Assembly: GCF_004912165.1 (NCBI RefSeq)
Contig: NZ_STGV01000008.1
Location: forward strand, 62,001-126,000
Source: Peteryoungia ipomoeae
Lineage (GTDB): Bacteria > Pseudomonadota > Alphaproteobacteria > Rhizobiales > Rhizobiaceae
Length of the DNA stretch: 64,000 nucleotides
Reading direction: 5' to 3'
The stretch's first letter is position 1. Every line of letters starts with the position of its first letter. The notes below the pieces were generated by a model, which worked only from the letters and a program-made list of their open reading frames with translations, was not told where the DNA came from and did not search any database. Shown one piece after another: positions 16,505 to 24,567 of the stretch. A program made the position numbers and the translations under genes.

Positions 16505-17373
16505 GCACGACCGTGTCTTCATCGCCTGACATGGGTGCAAGCAGGAGGCCAATCGGCCTCCTGCTTGTCGCCATCCCCGTTTCGCTTGGAGCCTGGCTCG
16601 TCATCTGGCCCATCATCAGCGCCATCCTGCGCACGATCTGGCGGGTTCAGCCGGATGGCTCGGCCGGGTTCGACCTTTCAAGTTACGCCTTCTTCTTTCA
16701 GGACGGCTATAGCCTCAATAATCTCGCATTGACGCTCTGGACCACAGCGGTTTGCGCAGTGCTGCTGCTTGTTGTCTGCCTGCCGATTGCGCTTTATCTG
16801 CGGTTTTCCCAAGGGCGCGTCTCGGCCTATGTCCAGGCACTGGCGATCCTGCCGATGTTCGTGCCGTCGATCATTCTCGCCTATGCCTTTATCCGCGTTC
16901 TCGGGCCAAACGGCATGGTGGATCTCATCCTGAATTCGGTCGGTCTGCCGAAGATCCGCACGCCATACCTGACGCCGGCGGGGCCTGTCATCGGTCTTGT
17001 CTGGGACAATATTCCGCTGACAGTCCTCATTCTGCTGTCAGGTCTTGGCTCGGTCAGCAACATGGCGGTGGAAGCTGCCCGAGATGTCGGGGCAAACCGG
17101 CTGCAGCTCTTCTGGCACATCATCCTGCCGCGTATCGGCAACTCGATCCTAGTGGCGCTCTCGTTTGCGGTTCTCGGCATCTTCTCCTCCTTCACGTTGC
17201 CTTATCTCCTGGGGCCAGCGTCACCCGAGATGATGGGTCCCTTCATGCAGCGGACCTTCCGCGATCTCAATGACCCGATCAGCGCCATCACCCAGGCCGT
17301 GATCACCTTCGGCTTCTGTATCGTCTTCGGTCTCTTCTACGTGCGCTCGGTCGCCCGCAATCAGGGAAGGTGA
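16501..17373 (+). CDS. ABC transporter permease (first of pair)
   Basis: The 290-residue inner-membrane permease uses a GTG start in a GTGA overlap with the binding-protein stop, so translation is coupled. About six membrane helices are visible (LLLVAIPVSLGAWLVIWPII, TLWTTAVCAVLLLVVCLPIA, YVQALAILPMFVPSIILAYA, and later ones), with the EAA-type cytoplasmic loop AVEAARDVGANRLQLFWHIILPRI. It belongs to the spermidine/putrescine-iron-phosphonate permease group. Confidence 0.9.
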   Translation: MSTTVSSSPDMGASRRPIGLLLVAIPVSLGAWLVIWPIISAILRTIWRVQPDGSAGFDLSSYAFFFQDGYSLNNLALTLWTTAVCAVLLLVVCLPIALYLRFSQGRVSAYVQALAILPMFVPSIILAYAFIRVLGPNGMVDLILNSVGLPKIRTPYLTPAGPVIGLVWDNIPLTVLILLSGLGSVSNMAVEAARDVGANRLQLFWHIILPRIGNSILVALSFAVLGIFSSFTLPYLLGPASPEMMGPFMQRTFRDLNDPISAITQAVITFGFCIVFGLFYVRSVARNQGR

Positions 17374-17377
17374 GATC

Positions 17378-18202
17378 ATGACCAGCCTTGCTTCCGCCCG
17401 GCGTCCGATCGATGCCATGGGGCTCGTTTTTGCTCTCATCCTGACCATCGTCGTGGTCCTGCCGTTGCTCGTCGTCGCAATCTGGGCGTTTACCGATGTC
17501 TGGCGCTATCCGAACCTGCTGCCGCAAGAATTCGGTTTGCGTTTCTGGGGGCAGACACTCAATCGTTCCGATGTCTGGAGCGCGCTGAAGCTTAGCCTGC
17601 TCCTGTCGACGGTGGTAACCCTTGCCTCGGCGGTCATCTGCCTGCCGGCGGCCTATGCCTTTGCCCGCATGCGGTTTCCCGGTCGTGACCTCCTGTTCTT
17701 CTCGTTTCTTGCCGGTCACGCCTTTCCAAAGTTCGGCCTGCTGGTTGCGATTGCCGCGATCTTCCTGCAGCTCGATCTTATCGGCACCTTCTGGGGCGTG
17801 GCGCTCATCCAGCTCGTCAATACGCTGATGTTCATGATCTGGATTCCGGTTGCCGCCTTTCAGGCGGTCGACAGGCGGATGGAAGAAGCGGCACGCGACG
17901 TGGGCGCCGGACCGTTGCGGGTTTTCTGGTCGATCACGCTGCCGCAGGCCGCGCCCACCATTGCAGCCGCGATTCTCCTGACCTTTGTCGGCACCTTCTA
18001 CGAAACAGAAGGCGCCTGGCTGATCGGCGCGCCCGGTATCCGCACCATGCCGGTGCTGATGATCAGCTTCATCAACAACCAGATGGTGATCCAGTTCGGG
18101 GCTGTGCTCTCGGTCATGCTGTGGGTCCCGTCCTTCATCGCCCTCATGTTCGCGCGCCGGATCATCGGTGGCCAATCCTTTGCTCGCGGCTTCGGCGGCT
18201 GA
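17378..18202 (+). CDS. ABC transporter permease (second of pair)
   Basis: The 274-residue partner permease starts four bases after the previous stop. It has six predicted helices (LVFALILTIVVVLPLLVVAI, LLLSTVVTLASAVICLPAAY, LLVAIAAIFLQLDLIGTFWG and others) and an EAA loop MEEAARDVGAGPLRVFWSIT. The family is the same as the first permease, forming the usual heterodimer. Confidence 0.9.
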   Translation: MTSLASARRPIDAMGLVFALILTIVVVLPLLVVAIWAFTDVWRYPNLLPQEFGLRFWGQTLNRSDVWSALKLSLLLSTVVTLASAVICLPAAYAFARMRFPGRDLLFFSFLAGHAFPKFGLLVAIAAIFLQLDLIGTFWGVALIQLVNTLMFMIWIPVAAFQAVDRRMEEAARDVGAGPLRVFWSITLPQAAPTIAAAILLTFVGTFYETEGAWLIGAPGIRTMPVLMISFINNQMVIQFGAVLSVMLWVPSFIALMFARRIIGGQSFARGFGG

Positions 18203-18226
18203 GCAGGCGCAATCAGGAAGAAGCCT

Positions 18227-19279
18227 ATGTCAGCTCTCAGTATTCACGGCGTATCCAAGGTCTTTCCGGGCGGCACGACTGCCGTCGACGATTTCTCCCT
18301 TGAAGTAGGGGATGGCGAGCTCGTTTGCCTGCTTGGTCCTTCGGGATCGGGCAAATCCACGGTCCTTCGCATGGTCGGTGGCTTTGAAAGCCCAAGCGCC
18401 GGCAGGATCACAATCGATGGGGAAGACGTCACCCGCCAATCGCCCGACCGTCGGCCGACCGGCATGGTGTTTCAAAGCCACGCGCTTTGGAGCCACATGA
18501 CTGTGTTCAACAACATCGCATTTGGCCTGAAACTGCGCCGTCTGTCTCCCGCTGAAATCCGGGATCGGGTCGAAGGCGTGCTGGAGCTGGTCGGCCTTAC
18601 CGGTTACGGGCGCCGCATGACAACGCAGTTATCTGGCGGCCAGCAGCAGCGCGTTGCGCTGGCGCGTTCCCTGGCGCTGGAGCCCAAGATCCTGCTTCTC
18701 GACGAACCCTTCGCCAGTCTCGATCAGCATCTGCGCGAACGCCTGCGGGATGAGGTGCGCGACATCCAGTTGAGGCTGAAGATCACCACGCTGTTCGTCA
18801 CCCATGGCCAGGATGAAGCGCTTTCCATGGCGGATCGGATCGTTGTCATGCGCAATGGGCGGACCGAGCAGGCCGATCGCCCCGACATCGTATACCGCAA
18901 TCCGCAGACGCCATTCGTCGCCGGTTTTATCGGCACGATGAATTTCATCGAGGGCGTGGTTGAGAAGGGACACTTTCTCCATGATCAGGTGAGCGTGCCT
19001 GTGCCAGTCGCCGACGGACCTGTGACGTTTGCCGTGCGTCCCGAAGCGCTGCAACTGGCTGGCGCCGCTCGCCCTCGGGGGCAGGCAAGGGTTCACCGTG
19101 TGACCGATTTCGGCACCCACGGCCTCGTCGATATCCAGCTTGAAGACGGGACCCGGCTCAAGTCGATGGTCAATACGCCGGATCATTTTCATTTGGGGCA
19201 GGAGGTCGACCTCAAGCCTCGCGCCTTTGCCGTCTTCCGTGACGGCCAGCAACTCTACAGGACCCATCTGCATGGCTGA
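18227..19279 (+). CDS. ABC transporter ATP-binding protein with TOBE domain
   Basis: The 350-residue ATPase of the PotA/UgpC/FbpC type has Walker A GPSGSGKSTVL (about residue 38), Q-loop MVFQSHALWSHM, signature LSGGQQQRVALARSL, Walker B ILLLDEPFASLD and switch histidine FVTHGQDEAL. A TOBE-like regulatory domain follows from about 280 (VTFAVRPEALQLAG ... VDIQLEDGTRLKS). Its end overlaps the phosphodiesterase start by eight bases, tying import to hydrolysis in one translation unit. Confidence 0.92.
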   Translation: MSALSIHGVSKVFPGGTTAVDDFSLEVGDGELVCLLGPSGSGKSTVLRMVGGFESPSAGRITIDGEDVTRQSPDRRPTGMVFQSHALWSHMTVFNNIAFGLKLRRLSPAEIRDRVEGVLELVGLTGYGRRMTTQLSGGQQQRVALARSLALEPKILLLDEPFASLDQHLRERLRDEVRDIQLRLKITTLFVTHGQDEALSMADRIVVMRNGRTEQADRPDIVYRNPQTPFVAGFIGTMNFIEGVVEKGHFLHDQVSVPVPVADGPVTFAVRPEALQLAGAARPRGQARVHRVTDFGTHGLVDIQLEDGTRLKSMVNTPDHFHLGQEVDLKPRAFAVFRDGQQLYRTHLHG

Positions 19280-20129
19280 CCCCTGCTTTATCGACGCAAA
19301 CGGACACCGCACCTGGCTAAAGTGGCATCGGGCGCGGCGCACTGTAACGGACCCGGAATTCACCGCATCGCGCATCCTTGAGGCCATGCGCCTTGGCGCG
19401 AGCGTCGAGGTCGACCTCGTCATTCACGCCGATGGTGGTTTTGCCATTCTGCACGACCTGGAACTCGACCATGCGACAACCGGGACCGGCCTTGTGCGAG
19501 ATACGTCTGCCGAGACCTTGCGCCAGCTTCATCTCCGCGATCCGAACGGCGAGCCGATTGCCGAACGGGTAATGCTGCTCGAAGATCTCTGTGCGCTTCT
19601 CTCGGCCCACCCGGCGCATCCAGACGCGCTGCTCCAACTCGATTTCAAGGAAGACAGGACGCGGGTTGATGCCCGCAGCATTGCAAATTTTTCGGCTGCG
19701 GTCAGCCCCGTCGCTGCAACCATGATCTTGTCAGGAGGGGATGCAGAAGCCGTGGCTGCCTTGGCTGAAGCGACACCCGGCCTGAAGACGGGGTATGATC
19801 CGACCTATCCCGATGTCCTTCATGACCTCAAGACACCTCAGCATTTCGCGGATTTCATCCAGAAAGCCCTGGAAACAGCGCCAACGGCGGAGATGATCTA
19901 TCTTGCCTACGATCTGGTGCTTGCGGCTAATGCTCAGGGTGTCGACCTGATCGCAGCCGTTCATGCTGAGGGTCGGCGGGTGGATGCCTGGACGCTTAAG
20001 GAAACCAATCCGGATAGCATTGCGGCGGCCCTTCGCCTGATCGCGCTGAAAGTCGATCAGATAACAACGGATGATCCGTCTCTGCTGATTGAGCGCTTGA
20101 ATGAAAAACTGGCAGGAAGTCTGGCATGA
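19272..20129 (+). CDS. Glycerophosphodiester phosphodiesterase family protein (atypical)
   Basis: The 285-residue product probably hydrolyses an imported phosphodiester in the cytoplasm; no signal peptide. Start at 19272 (MADPCFIDANGHRTWLKWHR), overlapping the ATPase gene. The GDPD TIM-barrel core is recognisable: metal ligands in VEVDLVIHADGGFAILHDLEL (E, D and the catalytic H), a late QLDFKED strand and TLKETNPDSIAAALRL. The usual N-terminal HRG...PENT motif is changed to WHRARRTVTDPEFTASR, so H-R is kept but G and the ENT triad are not. That divergence suggests a substrate other than simple glycerophosphodiesters. It is followed by a phosphatase in an ATGA overlap. Confidence 0.82.
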   Translation: MADPCFIDANGHRTWLKWHRARRTVTDPEFTASRILEAMRLGASVEVDLVIHADGGFAILHDLELDHATTGTGLVRDTSAETLRQLHLRDPNGEPIAERVMLLEDLCALLSAHPAHPDALLQLDFKEDRTRVDARSIANFSAAVSPVAATMILSGGDAEAVAALAEATPGLKTGYDPTYPDVLHDLKTPQHFADFIQKALETAPTAEMIYLAYDLVLAANAQGVDLIAAVHAEGRRVDAWTLKETNPDSIAAALRLIALKVDQITTDDPSLLIERLNEKLAGSLA

Positions 20130-20944
20130 GCGAGATCAATATCAGGGCTGTTCTCGATGACATGATCGAGGCGGCGCGACTTGCCGGAACGCTGACCCTT
20201 GACTATTTCCATCGCCGCGGCTCGCTCAAGATCGGCATCAAGGGCCCCGGTGATTTTGTCAGCGAAGCCGATGAGCAATCCGAGCTGTTGATCCGCAGAC
20301 ATCTGCTCAGTCGCTATCCGGATTGGAGTTTGAGCGGTGAGGAGTTTCCGCCGGTGGATGGCGCGGACCGAACCTATCGCTTCCTTCTCGATCCGATCGA
20401 CGGCACGACCAATTTTCTGGCCGGCATGGATTATACAATCACGATTGCCCTTCGACGGGGGACGGAGACAGTCTGCGGACTGGTCTTCAATCCTGTCCGC
20501 AACGAGATGTTCACGGCGATTGCCGGTGCCGGCGCCTATCTCGATGGCCGTCGGCTGGCCCTGAGCGATGGCGGGGATGTCGGGCAGATGGTGGTTGGAA
20601 CCGGTCTGCCTTTGCCCTCTCTGTCGCTTTATCCCGGTGCTTACCAACGGCTCGACGCGATCAGGCAGGAGATTGGCGCTGTGCGGGTCATCGGCAGCGC
20701 TGCCAATTGCTGTGCCTATGTCGCAGCTGGCCGGTTTACAGGTTATTTCGAGCAGACGGGCTTCATCGATACCGCCGCCGGCATACTTCTGGTTCAGGAG
20801 GCTGGTGGTCTGGTCAGTGACTGGTGGGGGCGGGGGCCGGAGCACTATGAGCGATCCGGTGTGCTCATCGTTGCCAATCCGTCGACCCATGCCTTTCTTC
20901 TGCGCCATCTTTCGCAGGTGCCAATTCCGGATTCCAGTCGGTGA
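20126..20944 (+). CDS. Inositol monophosphatase family phosphatase
   Basis: The 272-residue Mg-dependent phosphomonoesterase carries the family motifs: GDFVSEADEQSE, GEEFPPVDG, the DPIDGTTNFLAG metal-binding box (about residues 88-99) and IDTAAGILLVQEAGG near 214 (usual WDxAAG, here IDTAAG). It could be an inositol phosphatase, a CysQ/histidinol-phosphatase relative or a sugar phosphatase. The four-base overlap with the phosphodiesterase suggests it removes phosphate from the product of that enzyme. A hairpin follows the stop. Confidence 0.88.
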   Translation: MSEINIRAVLDDMIEAARLAGTLTLDYFHRRGSLKIGIKGPGDFVSEADEQSELLIRRHLLSRYPDWSLSGEEFPPVDGADRTYRFLLDPIDGTTNFLAGMDYTITIALRRGTETVCGLVFNPVRNEMFTAIAGAGAYLDGRRLALSDGGDVGQMVVGTGLPLPSLSLYPGAYQRLDAIRQEIGAVRVIGSAANCCAYVAAGRFTGYFEQTGFIDTAAGILLVQEAGGLVSDWWGRGPEHYERSGVLIVANPSTHAFLLRHLSQVPIPDSSR

Positions 20945-20962
20945 TCGGATCCTGTGGCGGGT

Positions 20963-20978
20963 CGGCGGTTCTCCGCCG
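20963..20978. terminator. Hairpin between convergent IMPase and HWE kinase genes
   Basis: CGGCGG-TTCT-CCGCCG is a perfect six-base-pair hairpin extended by flanking GGCG/CGCC. There is no T run, so rho-independent function is doubtful, but its convergent position suggests a transcription boundary. Confidence 0.35.
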
Positions 20979-21001
20979 TCACGCCTAGCTGTCATTCAAC
21001 C

Positions 21002-22861
21002 CTATCGCTCGAGTTGGCTCAGGGAGAGATCAAGGGTGACCTTGAGGCCTCTTGGCTGCCAGTCGAAGGCGATGTCGCCGCCCAGCTGATGTGTGGCGCT
21101 CATCTTGGCGAGCTTGCTGCCGAAGCCCTGCTTCGTGGGAGCAATGAGATCTGCCCCTTCGATATCCTCCGCCCACGAGATGCGGAGCTTGTCGTCGATT
21201 GCCTCCCAGCGGACGGCGAGCCGGCCTCGCGCCTGACTGAAGGCACCGTATTTGGCGGCATTGGTCGCCAGTTCATGGAAGATCAGCGCCAGACTGGCGG
21301 ACGCTTTGGCGCCAACGGAAACTTCCGGTCCGTCAAAGGCCACCTGCTCGCTTTGAAGATCGGCATGCGGGCCGACAAGTTCGCGGAGGAGCACAGCCAA
21401 AGAAATGCTCTCTTTGGCAGGATCGCCTGAAATGGCTGGCTGGACGAGTTCGTGGGCCTTAGCCAGCGTGTGCAACCTTCCTTGGAGGGCCTGCGCCATC
21501 TCCTGCACCGAGGCTGCACTTCGAGCGGTCATGTTCACCATGCCCGATGTCACTGCAAAGAGGTTCTTGACCCTGTGATTGAGTTCCTTCAGCAGCAGTT
21601 GCCGACTTTCCTCGGCCAGCTTCAGATCGTTGATATCAGTGCAGGTTCCATACCACCGGCTAATCTTGCCGTCTTCGTCATAGACACATTGTGCCCTTCC
21701 GATAACCCAGCGATAGCCGCCGCTGACGTGCCGCAACCGGTATTCGACGTGATAGGGCTTGCCCGTTTCCAGGCTCTGTTGCCACAAGGCCCAACTGATC
21801 GGCTGGTCCTCAGGATGAAACGCGCTCACCCAATCGTAGCCGTCTGTCGTGCCACGCGGTACGCCGGTGAATTTGTACCAACGCTCATTGAAGTAATCGT
21901 GGTAGCCATCCGCAGTCGTCGACCAGATCATCTGATCGATCGAATTTACAATCGCTTCGAAGCGTTGCTCGCTCTCGCGTAGCGACAAGAGGGCTTTGCT
22001 GGTTTCGGTGACATCCGTGGCCTGAATGAATATTCCCGTCACGGCGCCTTCGATATCGCTAATCGGCTGATACACGAAATCGACGAACCGCAGTTCCGGC
22101 TCCAGTCCGTCGCGCGACAGGCGAATGGGAACACCCCGACCGATATGAGACTGTCCTGTCTCCAGGACATGATCGAGCAACTCGATAAAGCCCTGATTGG
22201 CCAATTCGGGCATCGTTTCGATCACAGCATGGCCAACAAGGTCGGAGCGGCCTACAAGCTCTTCGTAGGACGGATTGACCAGAGTGAAGACGTGATCCTT
22301 GCCCTCGGTCATGGCAATCGCGGCAGGGGCTGCCGCAAAAAGGCGGCCGAGTCGTGCGATTTCCTCCTGCGCCTCCCGTTTCGCCAGCACCGAAGCTGTC
22401 GTCTCGTTTCCTTGGTTAAATAATCCGACGACCTCGTCATTTTCGTCACGGATCGCTGTCAGGCTATAATTCCAATAGGTCTCCTGAGCCTCGCCGTTGC
22501 GCACCATGGCCAGGAGTTGATCATATTCGGCGACGCCTTCGCCGCTTGCCATGACGCCCAGGAACTGCGGTCCAACGACGTCCCAGATGTCGTACCAAAC
22601 CTCCTTGGCCGGTCGACCGAGACACCATGGATGGCGTTCACCCGGGATATGGGCCCACGCATCATTGTAGATCAGACGCAGATCGGGGCCCCAGTAAATG
22701 CACGTGGGGAAGGTTGAACCGAGACATATGGAAAGCGCCGCTCTCAATGCCGGCGGCCAGAATTGCGGCGGGCCGAGCGTGCCCGTCCAGTCATGGCAGC
22801 GGATCATCTCCGCCATAGTACCGCCGTGCCTCAGAAAGCCGGCTCCATTGAACACTGTCAT
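21002..22861 (-). CDS. Multi-PAS HWE-family sensor histidine kinase
   Basis: The 619-residue protein has no membrane segments and is a cytoplasmic sensor. Residues about 20-150 are a divergent PAS module seen in rhizobial HWE kinases (FPTCIYWGPDLRLIYNDAW), followed by PAS at about 165-285 (LFAAAPAAIAMTEGKDHVFT) and a PAS-PAC at about 300-415 (FNERWYKFTGV, VEYRLRHVSGGYRWVIG). The kinase core follows: LLLKELNHRVKNLFAVTSGM with the phosphoacceptor His, N-box ALIFHELATNAAKYGA and the WxE motif (ISWAED) diagnostic of HWE kinases. Divergent from the LOV kinase. A perfect EcfG promoter at 22982-23006 points at this gene. Partner response regulator not assigned. Confidence 0.9.
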   Translation of the reverse strand: MTVFNGAGFLRHGGTMAEMIRCHDWTGTLGPPQFWPPALRAALSICLGSTFPTCIYWGPDLRLIYNDAWAHIPGERHPWCLGRPAKEVWYDIWDVVGPQFLGVMASGEGVAEYDQLLAMVRNGEAQETYWNYSLTAIRDENDEVVGLFNQGNETTASVLAKREAQEEIARLGRLFAAAPAAIAMTEGKDHVFTLVNPSYEELVGRSDLVGHAVIETMPELANQGFIELLDHVLETGQSHIGRGVPIRLSRDGLEPELRFVDFVYQPISDIEGAVTGIFIQATDVTETSKALLSLRESEQRFEAIVNSIDQMIWSTTADGYHDYFNERWYKFTGVPRGTTDGYDWVSAFHPEDQPISWALWQQSLETGKPYHVEYRLRHVSGGYRWVIGRAQCVYDEDGKISRWYGTCTDINDLKLAEESRQLLLKELNHRVKNLFAVTSGMVNMTARSAASVQEMAQALQGRLHTLAKAHELVQPAISGDPAKESISLAVLLRELVGPHADLQSEQVAFDGPEVSVGAKASASLALIFHELATNAAKYGAFSQARGRLAVRWEAIDDKLRISWAEDIEGADLIAPTKQGFGSKLAKMSATHQLGGDIAFDWQPRGLKVTLDLSLSQLER

Positions 22862-22975
22862 ACTATGGTGGATCTCACGTTTTACCCGTTTAGCCTATGT
22901 GCAAGTGCAAACTTAATCAACCAAATGCTTCCATGCCGTCTTGAAACCGAAATCTCGAATTTTATCTCGATTGTC

Positions 22976-23000
22976 GGAACAAACGCCGCAGTGGTGCATT
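22976..23000 (+). promoter_or_regulatory. EcfG-like promoter (one mismatch) toward the LOV kinase
   Basis: GGAAC (22976-22980), 16 bases, CATT (22997-23000); consensus -10 is CGTT. The ATG of the LOV kinase is 32 bases downstream. It overlaps the opposite-strand perfect EcfG promoter. Confidence 0.5.
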
Positions 23001-23006
23001 TGTTCC
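22982..23006 (-). promoter_or_regulatory. EcfG (general stress) promoter toward the HWE kinase
   Basis: On the minus strand GGAAC (23006-23002), exactly 16 bases, then CGTT (22985-22982): a full match to the alphaproteobacterial general-stress consensus. Expected start near 22975 gives a 115-base leader to the HWE kinase. Confidence 0.72.
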
Positions 23007-23031
23007 CCACACGAGTGTAGGACAACAGTTT

Positions 23032-24150
23032 ATGAGTGAATTCGACTCCTCGCAGCAGGATGCGCGAGATGCGGCGAAGCGCTTGCTTGCGCTCCACCCT
23101 TCCGAAGATCCGTTTGCGGCTGCGTTCAAGGCGACCCGGATGCCTATGCTGATCACGGATCCCGCTCAGGACGACAATCCTATCATCTATTGCAACAGCG
23201 CGTTTATGAAGCTGACAGGCTACTCCGAAGAGGAGTTGATAGGCCGTAACTGCCGTCTTTTACAGGGCGAGGAGACCGATCCGTCTGCGGTGGCGAAGCT
23301 GCGAGCGGCAGTAGAGGCGGCGGAGGACGTCGCCCTCGACATTCTGAACTATCGCAAGGATGGATCGAAATTCTGGAATGCGCTGTTCGTCAGCCCCGTT
23401 CGTGACCATACGGGCGAGGTCATCTATTTCTTTGCCTCGCAGCTGGATTTTACCGGCATCAAGATCAAAGAACAGGAGCTGGCCGACGCTCGGCGCTCTG
23501 CGGAAGACGAAGTCGCAAGCCGAACCAAGGATCTGCGCGATGCCCTCTTGGCCAAGACCATGCTCGTTCATGAGGTCGATCATCGGGTAAAGAACAATCT
23601 TCTGACCATCGCTTCGATCGTGAAATTGCAGGCTCGTTCGTCCGAGGATGACGTGGTGCGCCGCACGCTTTACTCGGTCCTGAACCGGGTGGAAGCACTG
23701 AGCACCGTTCAGCGCAAACTGTTCACCAGCAGCGATCTGGGCCGTTTCGACGTCGCGGATTTTGCCAAGGATCTCATCCAGGATCTGGTTGGCGCGTTAA
23801 ACCGTGACGATATCCGCGTCACGACCGATCTTTCGCCCGTTCTTGTGCCGTCGGTAAAGGCGTCGGCGCTTGCACTGATCGTCAATGAACTCGTCGTCGA
23901 TGCGGTGAGACGAGGCCTGAGCGATGGCGGTGGCGAAATCCATCTGCAGGTACGCAGAACGAACGGACATTTTGTCATTCGCGTCACCGATACGACCACG
24001 CCTGTTTCTGTCAATCCCGAAGAGGAGGTCTTTGGACGGCTGATGCTGGATACCTGTGCCAAGCAGCTGAATGCCAAGGTGGAGCGGAGCCGGGACGGAA
24101 ATCGGACCGATGTTCTGGTCACCATGCCGGTTGAAATGTCGAAGGATTGA
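23032..24150 (+). CDS. lovK: LOV-domain blue-light sensor histidine kinase
   Basis: The 372-residue soluble kinase has a LOV-type PAS domain at about 28-142: IIYCNSAFMKLTGYSEEELI and GRNCRLLQ with the flavin-adduct cysteine Cys74, plus the LNYRKDGSKFWNALFVSPV flavin pocket. A short helical linker (EQELADARRSAEDEV) leads to a HisKA_2/HWE dimerisation domain with HEVDHRVKNNL (His184) and a C-terminal ATPase. Family proteins (Caulobacter LovK, Brucella LOV-HK, R. leguminosarum LOV-HK) bind FMN and feed the general stress response. It overlaps or abuts a single-domain response regulator downstream, the LovK-LovR arrangement. Identity as lovK is by architecture and context, not by sequence comparison. 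Confidence 0.88.
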   Translation: MSEFDSSQQDARDAAKRLLALHPSEDPFAAAFKATRMPMLITDPAQDDNPIIYCNSAFMKLTGYSEEELIGRNCRLLQGEETDPSAVAKLRAAVEAAEDVALDILNYRKDGSKFWNALFVSPVRDHTGEVIYFFASQLDFTGIKIKEQELADARRSAEDEVASRTKDLRDALLAKTMLVHEVDHRVKNNLLTIASIVKLQARSSEDDVVRRTLYSVLNRVEALSTVQRKLFTSSDLGRFDVADFAKDLIQDLVGALNRDDIRVTTDLSPVLVPSVKASALALIVNELVVDAVRRGLSDGGGEIHLQVRRTNGHFVIRVTDTTTPVSVNPEEEVFGRLMLDTCAKQLNAKVERSRDGNRTDVLVTMPVEMSKD

Positions 24151-24155
24151 ATACG

Positions 24156-24554
24156 TTGAAAATTATGATTGTCGAGGACGAGGCTCTTCTGGCGCTCGAG
24201 CTGGAATATGAAGTTGAAGCCGCAGGCCACAGTGTGGTTGGCACTGCCGCGTCGCGCAAAGCAGCCTTCGAGATGATCAGCCAAACCGCGCCGGAATTTG
24301 CGTTTGTCGATGTCCATCTCAATGACGGACCGACCGGTATCGAGATTGGCGAACATTTAAGCGAGCTCGGCATTCCCTTCGTTTTCGTCACGGGCAATAT
24401 CAAGCGCATACCACCCGGCTTCGTCGGTGCGATCGGCGCAATCGAAAAGCCTTACACGATGCATGGTCTGAAAAATGCGCTCACCTATATCGGCGACTGG
24501 GTGGCGAAAGGCGAAACCAACTCACCCCCTGCAGGGCTAATCCTCGCGGAGTAA
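24156..24554 (+). CDS. lovR: Single-domain response regulator (LovR-like)
   Basis: The 132-residue receiver-only protein keeps the phosphoacceptor Asp52 (FAFVDVHLNDG), acidic pair ED at 7-8, T79 of FVTG and K98 of AIEKPY. It follows the LOV kinase with no gap. No ATG fits: TTG at 24156 has AAGGA nine bases upstream and is preferred; TTG at 24147 overlaps the kinase stop but has no spaced ribosome site. In Caulobacter LovR acts as a phosphate sink for the LOV kinase and stress pathway; a similar role here is inference. Use of TTG suggests low expression relative to the kinase. Confidence 0.83.
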   Translation: MKIMIVEDEALLALELEYEVEAAGHSVVGTAASRKAAFEMISQTAPEFAFVDVHLNDGPTGIEIGEHLSELGIPFVFVTGNIKRIPPGFVGAIGAIEKPYTMHGLKNALTYIGDWVAKGETNSPPAGLILAE

Positions 24555-24567
24555 AGCCCGCCGACAA

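Noticed and set aside
15239..16552. Open frame of 437 codons on the minus strand opposite the binding-protein gene
   Set aside because: Mirror of the real gene, lacks any domain and crosses its promoter region.
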